Positions 1 through 5,185 of a stretch of 5,417 bases of DNA are shown here, in pieces. This stretch comes from Syntrophomonas sp. (lineage in GTDB: Bacteria; Bacillota; Syntrophomonadia; Syntrophomonadales; Syntrophomonadaceae): NCBI GenBank assembly GCA_028693695.1, contig JAQUUV010000153.1:1-5417 (forward strand). Reading direction: 5' to 3'. The notes beneath the pieces are model-generated. The model saw only the letters and a program-made list of their open reading frames with translations. It was not told the origin of the DNA and ran no database searches. Numbering within the stretch: the stretch's first letter is position 1; every line of letters begins with the position of its first letter. The position numbers and the translations under genes were made by a program.

Positions 1-824
1 AGGAAAAAAGGGGGAAACAGCTGGATAAGAGTCGATTGCTTCTAATTCCTTTCCTGCTGGCCATTCTGCTGGCTCTGAGCGCAGGCATTACCGCGGTTGC
101 TTTTCATACAGCTGCCGGGCAGGCTGATCGAGGGGCCAAGGAACTGGAAGCGCGGAGACTAGAGGAGGCGCAAGGCCTTTTCCAGAAGGCCAGCCGACTT
201 GATCCCTATCGGGGAGCCTATCAGGTTAATCTGTCTCAGATCGCAGCCATTGAAGCCAGCAAGGAGAAGGATGCAGCTGCATATAATCGTGCTCTTGAGC
301 ATGCCCAGAAAGCTTCGCAGCTGGAACCCTATAACCCATCACTACATAATGCCCTTTTTTCTATCTATGGAATGCTGGCTAGACCCGACCTGCAGATCAG
401 GGAGCTGCAAGCAGCAATTCAGGCTAATCCTTTTTTAGCAGAACCCTATGAGATGCTGTCCAAAACTGCCATGCAATCTGCCTGGTCATGTATGGACAAG
501 GGGCAGAGACAAGAAGCAAATACATATTTTGAGATGGTAGTCAGAGCCAGAGAAAAGATGCCTCCCGCGCTAGCCCAAGCCATCCCGGCAGTGAATCTGG
601 CAGCGGGCCAGGCCTCTCTACTGCTGGGAGAGTTTGATCAGGCCAACAATTTTCTTACACTGGCTCTTCAAGGTGAAGAAACCTATCACGAAACAGCCAG
701 CTTGTGGCTGGCGGCTCTGGATTACCTAAAAAGCAGTAAGGATAAGACTGGCGTATCAGGTGGTTCACAGGATATTGACTTAAATGCACTGCTGTTCTTT
801 TTGAACCAACAGCCAAGGCATTAG
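1..824 (+). CDS. C-terminal part of a probable O-antigen ligase / Wzy-like polymerase with TPR tail (5' end outside window)
   Basis: The frame is open from the left edge (first full codon at base 3) to TAG 822-824. A TTG at 36 could be called as a start, but it has no Shine-Dalgarno at usable distance and sits at the head of a membrane helix. The codons before it encode a basic stretch (EKRGKQLDKSR) typical of a juxtamembrane segment, so I read this as the tail of a longer protein. Counting TTG 36 as residue 1, about 1-22 form a hydrophobic helix. The rest is TPR-like helical pairs, roughly 28-58, 62-99, 101-134, 135-170 and 187-213, with LDPY, LEPYN and NPF turns. In clostridial O-antigen ligase family proteins a many-helix membrane domain with a final TM is followed by such a TPR tail. 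The downstream sugar transferase and glycosyltransferases support a role in polymerising or transferring lipid-linked glycan at the membrane. The catalytic loops are outside the window, so another TM-anchored TPR protein remains possible. Confidence 0.72.
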   Translation, partial: EKRGKQLDKSRLLLIPFLLAILLALSAGITAVAFHTAAGQADRGAKELEARRLEEAQGLFQKASRLDPYRGAYQVNLSQIAAIEASKEKDAAAYNRALEHAQKASQLEPYNPSLHNALFSIYGMLARPDLQIRELQAAIQANPFLAEPYEMLSKTAMQSAWSCMDKGQRQEANTYFEMVVRAREKMPPALAQAIPAVNLAAGQASLLLGEFDQANNFLTLALQGEETYHETASLWLAALDYLKSSKDKTGVSGGSQDIDLNALLFFLNQQPRH

Positions 825-864
825 CCCAAAGATACTAATTTAATCATAGAAATTCAACGATATC

Positions 865-880
865 GGTATCCAAGGATACC
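865..880 (+). promoter_or_regulatory. Short inverted repeat / hairpin just before the sugar-transferase RBS
   Basis: GGTATCC-AA-GGATACC is a perfect 7-bp inverted repeat. As RNA it would fold as a 6-bp stem with a CAAG tetraloop or a 7-bp stem with a 2-nt turn. It ends one base before the Shine-Dalgarno AGAGGAG (882-888). No T-tract follows, so it is not an intrinsic terminator. It could be an operator, an mRNA-stabilising 5' structure after processing, or a modulator of ribosome access. An 8-bp palindrome, CGATATCG (858-865), abuts it on the left. Confidence 0.45.
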
Positions 881-881
881 C

Positions 882-888
882 AGAGGAG
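882..888 (+). promoter_or_regulatory. Ribosome binding site deciding a GTG start
   Basis: AGAGGAG lies 8 nt before GTG 897 and is the only good Shine-Dalgarno in the gap. It selects this non-ATG start over the ATG codons some 30-40 bases further in, which lack such a site. Confidence 0.7.
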
Positions 889-896
889 ATTTACTG

Positions 897-1628
897 GTGG
901 CGCGAAAAATAACTAAATTGGCTCACATGACTATGATGGATTGTTGCGAAGAATCTTTACCCGTACAGGCTTCTCTATCCTGTCAGGGAGAACCAGGTAT
1001 CCATTTTCGTCCAACTTCTATACCTGGCAAAAGGCTGTTTGATCTTCTGTTCGCCAGTGTATTACTGCTAATCTTGAGCCCGTTGTACGTATTGTTGATG
1101 CTGGTGGTGAAATTTGATTCTCACGGGCCAACCTTTTTTTCTCAAAAGCGCTTAGGACGTTATGGGAAGGAGTTTAGCTGCTATAAGTTTCGGACCATGT
1201 ATGAGGATAATCAGATTATTATGGAAAAACATTTGCGGGATTTCCCAGCCAGTCAAAAATCCTGGGCTAAATTTTCTAAGTTAAGGAAAAATGATCCGCG
1301 AGTAACACGAGCGGGCAAGTATTTGCGCAGCTGGAGTCTGGATGAATTACCCCAATTACTGAATGTGTTAAAAGGAGATATGAGTCTGGTGGGACCTCGT
1401 CCCTATCTGCTTGAAGAAGGGGCAGAAATGGGGGGGATGGCGGCAGTCATTCTGGCGGTGCTTCCTGGCTTGACGGGCTTATGGCAGGTTAATGGACGTA
1501 ATGAGATTAGTTTTCTTAAGCGTATGGAGTTAGAAGCCTGGTATGTGCATAATCGCTCCCTGCGAATGGATATTGCCATCTTATTCCGAACCATACCAGT
1601 AGTATTAAGCCGAAAAGGGGCCTATTAG
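897..1628 (+). CDS. WbaP-like undecaprenyl-phosphate sugar-1-phosphate transferase (short form)
   Basis: This is a bacterial sugar transferase (polyprenol-phosphate phosphoglycosyl transferase). The family moves a sugar-1-phosphate from a UDP-sugar to undecaprenyl phosphate at the inner membrane face, starting repeat-unit synthesis. At 243 aa it has one hydrophobic segment (about 46-72) with the Ser-Pro helix break at 61-62, as in re-entrant monotopic PglC-type enzymes. The KFRTM motif is at 97-101, DPRVTR at 133-138 and SLDELPQL at 147-154. D149-E150 match the Asp-Glu catalytic dyad of PglC. GPRP is at 166-169 and PGLTGLWQVNGR at 190-201. The C-terminus (WYVHNRSLRMDI...VVLSRKGAY) and the longer insert at 103-132 resemble WbaP, so galactose-1-phosphate is a possible substrate, but sequence alone does not fix specificity. 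WbaP/WcaJ proteins are about 450-480 aa with four extra N-terminal helices. Here there is only a polar 40-residue leader with three cysteines (16, 17, 29). It lies 72 bp after the polymerase gene, in the same direction. Confidence 0.93.
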   Translation: MARKITKLAHMTMMDCCEESLPVQASLSCQGEPGIHFRPTSIPGKRLFDLLFASVLLLILSPLYVLLMLVVKFDSHGPTFFSQKRLGRYGKEFSCYKFRTMYEDNQIIMEKHLRDFPASQKSWAKFSKLRKNDPRVTRAGKYLRSWSLDELPQLLNVLKGDMSLVGPRPYLLEEGAEMGGMAAVILAVLPGLTGLWQVNGRNEISFLKRMELEAWYVHNRSLRMDIAILFRTIPVVLSRKGAY

Positions 1629-1647
1629 GGACTTTCTTGAAAGTTCC
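1628..1647 (+). promoter_or_regulatory. Hairpin between sugar transferase and GT2 genes, just before the RBS
   Basis: GGGACTTT / CTTG / AAAGTTCC folds as an 8-bp stem (one G-U pair) closed by CUUG, a tetraloop class known to be stable; the C and G of the loop can also pair. It starts on the last base of the sugar-transferase stop codon and ends three bases before the G-run of the next Shine-Dalgarno. No T-tract follows, so termination is unlikely. A role in translation tuning or in protecting the downstream transcript is inferred. Confidence 0.45.
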
Positions 1648-1648
1648 A

Positions 1649-1658
1649 AAGGGGGAAG
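1649..1658 (+). promoter_or_regulatory. Ribosome binding site of the GT2 gene
   Basis: The purine run AAGGGGGAAG lies before two adjacent start codons, GTG 1665 and ATG 1668. From the G-run (ending 1655) the spacing is 9 nt to GTG and 12 nt to ATG, so it slightly favours GTG. The two proteins differ by one residue. Confidence 0.55.
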
Positions 1659-1664
1659 TGATTA

Positions 1665-2513
1665 GTGATGAAGTTTTCCCTGGTTCTGGCTACGGTGGAT
1701 AGATCTGATGAACTGGAGAGGTTTATGTTTCACCTGAATCAGCAGATTTGTCGTGATTTTGAACTGATAGTAGTTGATCAGAACCAAGACAATCGTGTGG
1801 AACTTATACTGGCTCCCTATTTTGATAAATTTCCGATATTACATATTAAGTCGAATGAACTTGGTGCTTCCAAGGGACGTAATATGGGCTTGAAATATGT
1901 CAGTGGTGAAATTATTGGTTTTCCAGATGATGATTGCTGGTATGCCTCGGATTTACTGACAAAGGTTATGGAATTTTTTAACCATTACCCGGAATGGGAT
2001 GGTTTAACGGGGCGGTCGATAGGAATAGACGGAAAGACGGTGGCACTTCACTTTGATCCTCGGGCTGGAATTGTAGGCCGATATAACGCTTGGTGGAGAG
2101 TGATTACCTTTACTATGTTTTTACGCAGCATTAGGATTAAGGCTTTTGAAGGTTTTGATGAGCAATTAGGTGTCGGAGCTGCTAGTCCCTGGGGATCAGG
2201 GGAAGAGACTGATTACTTGATTAGATTGGTAGATGGTGGCTGCCGAGTCTATTATGATCCCGGGTTAAATGTTTATCATCCCGATCCTCTGCAGTACAAC
2301 CAGGAAAAACTACTCAGGCGTGGATATTCATATGGGTGTGGTTTGGGCAAGGTCTTGAGGAAAAATCATTACCCACTGTGGTTTTTTTTATATTATTTAA
2401 TGCGTTCTGCAGGAGGCGTAATTTTTGCATTGGCTAGAGCTGACTGGTCGCAGGCATTACACTACCGTGAATCTTTCCGAGGAAGGTTATATGGTTGGAG
2501 GGAGGGATATTGA
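1665..2513 (+). CDS. Glycosyltransferase family 2 (GT-A fold)
   Basis: This 282-aa protein is a family 2 inverting glycosyltransferase, expected to add a sugar from a nucleotide-sugar donor to the growing lipid-linked glycan on the cytoplasmic face. The N-terminus FSLVLATVDRSDEL (4-17) is the first strand and loop of the nucleotide-binding fold. FELIVVDQNQ (32-41) is the second strand, followed by GASKGRNMGL (67-76), a form of the (G/S)xxxARNxG motif. FPDDDCWY (86-93) carries the metal- and nucleotide-binding DxD (88-90). GSGEETDYLIRL (177-188) matches the region that supplies the catalytic base in GT-A enzymes. A hydrophobic stretch at about 236-257 could anchor the C-terminus to the membrane. 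GTG 1665 and ATG 1668 are both possible starts. The gene is 36 bp after the sugar transferase stop and overlaps the start of the next gene, so it is within the same operon. Acceptor and donor cannot be read from the sequence. Confidence 0.92.
   Translation: MMKFSLVLATVDRSDELERFMFHLNQQICRDFELIVVDQNQDNRVELILAPYFDKFPILHIKSNELGASKGRNMGLKYVSGEIIGFPDDDCWYASDLLTKVMEFFNHYPEWDGLTGRSIGIDGKTVALHFDPRAGIVGRYNAWWRVITFTMFLRSIRIKAFEGFDEQLGVGAASPWGSGEETDYLIRLVDGGCRVYYDPGLNVYHPDPLQYNQEKLLRRGYSYGCGLGKVLRKNHYPLWFFLYYLMRSAGGVIFALARADWSQALHYRESFRGRLYGWREGY
2497..2512 (+). promoter_or_regulatory. Overlapping stop/start (TTGA) with internal RBS
   Basis: GGAGG at 2497-2501, inside the last codons of the GT2 gene, is 8 nt before TTG 2510. 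That TTG overlaps the GT2 stop TGA (2511-2513) as TTGA, a TTG version of the common ATGA junction. This predicts translational coupling of the two glycosyltransferases and favours TTG 2510 over the TTG at 2495, which has no comparable site. Confidence 0.65.
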
Positions 2514-3586
2514 AAGTATTACACCTCGGGGAGTATGCCCGGGGAGGAATAGCAACCTACATCAACGAAGTATTGGCCTACCAGTCGAATGTAGAGGAAA
2601 CAACTCATCTTTACCTGTTGCTGGATTCCCGGAGCCAAGGCAGACAATTTGATTTGAACCCCGAAAATATTTTTTACTATTCTTTTAACCGGGAAGCAAC
2701 TAAAGTGCTGCCGGCTATTATCCAGATTAGAAAATATCTAAGGCAGTTACGTCCTGATATCGTGCACGTACACAGCTCCTTTGCCGGTTTTTTAGCCCGG
2801 GCAGCCTGCTTTTTCAACCGGAAGAAACCACGCATTGTATATTGCGCCCACGGATGGTCCTTTAATATGGAAATCTCTCCCCTTAAGAAGAGGCTCTTCG
2901 CTATTATTGAAAGAATTCTAGCCAGGAAAACCGACCTGATAATCAATGTATCACGCTATGAATATGAAAGTGCCTGCGCTTTTAAGCTTCCATCTGAAAA
3001 AATGAGAATTATCTACAACGGGGTTCGCGAAGCGGAGTTTGGGGCGGAACCAATACTGTCTTTGGACAACGACTGTATTAACCTGCTTTTTGTAGGGAGG
3101 TTCGACAGGCAAAAAGGCCTGGATATCCTCTTGCGGTTTTTTACCAAACAGCAGTGTGATCATATTAAGCTATATTTGCTGGGGGAAACTGTTCTCGGAA
3201 AGCTGAGCACAAGCATACCTGAAGGGGTGGTAAACCTTGGCTGGGTAAATGCCCAGGATGTAGATGCTTACTATCGTTTATGTGATGCTGTTATTATACC
3301 CTCGCGCTGGGAAGGATTCGGACTAGTAGCCATTGAAGCTATGAGAAACAAAAAAGCGGTGATTGCCAGTAAACGAGGCGCACTACCGGAGATAGTTTGC
3401 CATGGGGTTAATGGATATCTATTTGACCTGGAAGAGGAGCAACAACTGCTAGATTTACTGGGACAGTTAAACAAGGCTGTTCTCACAGATATGGGTCATA
3501 AGGGTTATGAGATATTCAAGGAGAAATTTACCAGTATACGCTTTAATGAACAGATTTTAGAACAATATCACCATTTAATGAGTTAG
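2510..3586 (+). CDS. Glycosyltransferase family 4 (GT-B fold)
   Basis: This is a 358-aa retaining glycosyltransferase of the GT4/glycogen-synthase type, near the usual length of 350-400 aa. From TTG 2510 it begins (M)KVLHLGEYARGGIATY, the normal GT4 start with the glycine loop at 10-17. HVHSS is at 86-90 and AHGW at 113-116, both in the N-terminal Rossmann domain. IYNGV (168-172) marks the interdomain start, and FVGRFDRQKGLD (194-205) is the first strand and loop of the donor-binding domain. PSRWEGFGLVAIEAM (264-278) contains the E-x7-E motif (E268, E276) that binds donor phosphate and ribose. GALPEIV (290-296) follows. No signal peptide or TM helix is seen, so it is probably a peripheral cytoplasmic enzyme. 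It follows GT2 with overlapping codons and is the last gene of the polysaccharide set here. An alternative TTG at 2495 would add five residues. The sugar it uses is unknown. Confidence 0.93.
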   Translation: MKVLHLGEYARGGIATYINEVLAYQSNVEETTHLYLLLDSRSQGRQFDLNPENIFYYSFNREATKVLPAIIQIRKYLRQLRPDIVHVHSSFAGFLARAACFFNRKKPRIVYCAHGWSFNMEISPLKKRLFAIIERILARKTDLIINVSRYEYESACAFKLPSEKMRIIYNGVREAEFGAEPILSLDNDCINLLFVGRFDRQKGLDILLRFFTKQQCDHIKLYLLGETVLGKLSTSIPEGVVNLGWVNAQDVDAYYRLCDAVIIPSRWEGFGLVAIEAMRNKKAVIASKRGALPEIVCHGVNGYLFDLEEEQQLLDLLGQLNKAVLTDMGHKGYEIFKEKFTSIRFNEQILEQYHHLMS

Positions 3587-3629
3587 TAAGTTATCACAGT
3601 AAGATCAACCTTTAAATGGTATCGAGCTA

Positions 3630-3641
3630 CATTAGCTAATG
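3630..3641. promoter_or_regulatory. 12-bp perfect palindrome in the spacer
   Basis: CATTAGCTAATG equals its own reverse complement. It sits 44 bp after the GT4 stop and about 65 bp upstream of the promoter-like boxes. A perfect palindrome without a loop is a poor RNA hairpin but a plausible site for a dimeric DNA-binding protein. An overlapping short hairpin AGCTA-CAT-TAGCT (3625-3637) is also possible. No function is established. Confidence 0.3.
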
Positions 3642-3705
3642 GATCAGATAAGACAGAAACGTAATTGCACTTTCCTCCTCTCACAGGTATGCGGTTATAA
3701 AATTG

Positions 3706-3725
3706 TGGTATAATAACTGTATAAT
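3706..3725 (+). promoter_or_regulatory. Promoter region for the ATPase gene: extended -10 plus a second TATAAT
   Basis: TGGTATAAT (3706-3714) is a perfect TATAAT preceded by the TG-N of an extended -10 element, which can work without a good -35. I see no TTGACA-like hexamer 16-18 bp upstream. A second TATAAT lies at 3720-3725, 11 bp downstream, and each is preceded by G. The first box would start transcription near 3721, leaving a leader of about 68 nt before ATG 3789. The spacer separates this gene from the polysaccharide operon, so separate transcription is expected. Confidence 0.6.
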
Positions 3726-3774
3726 GGTTTAAATAACGTGACAATATGTATGCTAAATGGTTATGCAAACGTGA
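3723..3774 (+). repeat. Two copies of a split direct repeat AATGGTT-N5-AACGTGA
   Basis: Copy 1 is 3723-3741 and copy 2 is 3756-3774. Both 7-base blocks are identical in the two copies and the 5-base centre differs (TAAAT versus ATGCA). The offset is 33 bp, about three helical turns. Copy 1 overlaps the second TATAAT box by three bases. Copy 2 ends on the first base of the Shine-Dalgarno AAGGAGG. The placement suggests a regulator binding twice on one DNA face, or a leader RNA element. The partner is unknown. Confidence 0.5.
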
Positions 3775-3780
3775 AGGAGG
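3774..3780 (+). promoter_or_regulatory. Strong ribosome binding site of the ATPase gene
   Basis: AAGGAGG is a full match to the consensus, 8 nt before ATG 3789. It is stronger than any site in the upstream operon and fixes the start. Confidence 0.85.
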
Positions 3781-3788
3781 CTTGAATT

Positions 3789-5135
3789 ATGCATAGAAGA
3801 TTACTTGACGATTTGAAAGCGTGGAAAATTAAAAAGGGCAGACTGCCGTTAATATTAAAGGGAGCAAGGCAGGTCGGAAAGACCTGGTTATTAAATGAAT
3901 TTGGAAAGGCCTGTTTTGATGATGTCCTGTATATTAACTTTGAGAATGCTGCCAATTTGGAGGAGCTGTTTGACGGAGTGATTGAACCTCAGCGAATAAT
4001 TGATATGCTGGGTGCATTGCATGGTAAAAAAATTATTCCTGAAAAGACCCTACTGATATTTGATGAGGTTCAGGAGATCCCCCGTGCTTTAACCTCTCTG
4101 AAATACTTTGCTGAAAACGCACCGGAGTATCCCATCTGTTGTGCCGGTTCTCTGCTGGGGGTTGCACTGCATAAGGGAACTTCTTTTCCGGTGGGTAAGG
4201 TGGACTTTTTAACCTTGCAGCCTTTAACCTTCGAGGAATTTTTGATCGCAAACGATGAAGAAATGCTTTGTGAATTTATAAGGAAATCATCTTTTGCGCC
4301 GCTTGCACAGGCTTTTGCAGATAAGCTCTCCGACTATTTGAAGCTGTATTTTATTATCGGAGGTATGCCTGCTCCTGTGCAGGCATGGCTGGATGATCGC
4401 GATTTTACAAGGGTTGAGGAGAAACAACTTGCCATTCTAGATACCTACACCCAGGACTTTTCTAAACACGCTCCGTCCTCACTTGTACCAAAGCTTAGAT
4501 ATCTCTGGAACAGCATTCCCTCCCAGCTTGCCAAGGAGAATAAAAAGTTTATTTACGGATTGGTAAAGGAGGGGGCAAGAGCACGAGAATATGAGGATGC
4601 ACTCCTTTGGCTTTTAGACAGCGGCCTTATAAGGCGGGTGGGGCGAATCACCAAGGGCGCTCTGCCTTTAAAGGCATATGAGGATTTGAAGTCCTTTAAA
4701 ATATACCACCTTGATATCGGGCTTCTGCGTGTTATGAGTGAGTTATCCCCGCACATCATTATTGAAAGTACCAGGGTTTTTCAGGAGTTCAAGGGTGCGC
4801 TGACAGAGCAATTTGTATTGCAGGAGTTATCCTCATTTTCAGGCATCCGAAATATTTATTATTGGACTTCAGATGCTACTGCGGAGGTTGATTTTGTTTT
4901 TTCTGATGGTCGTAGAGTGATTCCGGTTGAGGCTAAAGCTAGTGAAAATGTACAAGCCCAGAGTCTAAAAGTTTATCGGGCAAAATACGATACAGAGCTT
5001 GCTGTTCGCACATCCCTTGCGAATCTCCGTTATGATGATGGCCTGTTGAACATCCCCTTATATGTGCTGTGGAATTTTGGCAATTATGAGCTAATGGCGC
5101 TAGGCACCCAACCTAAATCGGGTCCACTCATCTAG
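3789..5135 (+). CDS. AAA-type ATPase with DUF4143 domain and PD-(D/E)XK-like C-terminus (COG1373 type)
   Basis: This 448-aa protein is a typical-length member of the AAA_14/DUF4143 ATP-binding family. Walker A GARQVGKT is at 25-32, Walker B LLIFDEVQ at 88-95 (D92, E93), and CCAGSLLG at 117-124 fits the sensor-1 strand. FLTLQPLTFEEFL (140-152) and GGMPAPVQAW (191-200) are family signatures. A winged-helix-like stretch (about 228-300) ends in LLDSGLIRRV, followed by DIGLLR (309-314) and LTEQFVLQEL (338-347). The C-terminus has YYWTSD (357-362), AEVDFVF (365-371) and IPVEAKAS (378-385). E366xD368 with E381xK383 forms a PD-(D/E)XK nuclease-like signature. The biochemical role of the family is unsettled. 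Such genes are patchily distributed, vary between close strains, and are often regarded as mobile or defence-like; this is general knowledge, not shown here. No signal peptide or TM segment is seen. It has its own promoter and RBS and faces a convergent gene, so it is unlikely to serve the polysaccharide operon. About 18 residues follow the LYVLW motif where I expect relatives to end. Confidence 0.93.
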   Translation: MHRRLLDDLKAWKIKKGRLPLILKGARQVGKTWLLNEFGKACFDDVLYINFENAANLEELFDGVIEPQRIIDMLGALHGKKIIPEKTLLIFDEVQEIPRALTSLKYFAENAPEYPICCAGSLLGVALHKGTSFPVGKVDFLTLQPLTFEEFLIANDEEMLCEFIRKSSFAPLAQAFADKLSDYLKLYFIIGGMPAPVQAWLDDRDFTRVEEKQLAILDTYTQDFSKHAPSSLVPKLRYLWNSIPSQLAKENKKFIYGLVKEGARAREYEDALLWLLDSGLIRRVGRITKGALPLKAYEDLKSFKIYHLDIGLLRVMSELSPHIIIESTRVFQEFKGALTEQFVLQELSSFSGIRNIYYWTSDATAEVDFVFSDGRRVIPVEAKASENVQAQSLKVYRAKYDTELAVRTSLANLRYDDGLLNIPLYVLWNFGNYELMALGTQPKSGPLI

Positions 5136-5149
5136 AAAACTAGAGATGA
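5128..5149. other. Weak imperfect hairpin at the convergent gene junction
   Basis: TCAT-CTAG (5128-5135), AAAA (5136-5139) and CTAG-AG-ATGA (5140-5149) can pair as two 4-bp stems with a 2-nt bulge, spanning the ATPase stop codon. It lies where a shared terminator would be expected between the two convergent genes, but no T-run follows on either strand. I call it only a weak candidate. The true gap between the two stop codons is 50 bp (5136-5185). Confidence 0.2.
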
Positions 5150-5185
5150 AAGCAGCTAGATACATTGAGTTACTATGGCTAATGC

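Noticed and set aside
36..824. Independent 262-aa protein starting at TTG 36
   Set aside because: The frame is open to the window edge, the nearest purine run (about bases 8-17) is too far from TTG 36, and a basic juxtamembrane stretch precedes it. It is more likely the end of a longer membrane protein.
1628..1647. Intrinsic terminator after the sugar transferase
   Set aside because: The hairpin is real but is followed by a purine-rich RBS rather than a T-run, and the next gene continues the pathway.
2495..2509. TTG 2495 as start of the GT4 gene
   Set aside because: It has no RBS at suitable distance and would add five residues before the normal MKVLHLGEY-type start.
3665..3670. TTGCAC as a -35 element for the ATPase promoter
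   Set aside because: It is 38 bp from the first TATAAT, far beyond the usual 16-18 bp spacer.
3583..3768. 61-aa - strand frame across the spacer
   Set aside because: It covers the promoter and repeat region of the ATPase gene, has no RBS and no protein-like pattern.
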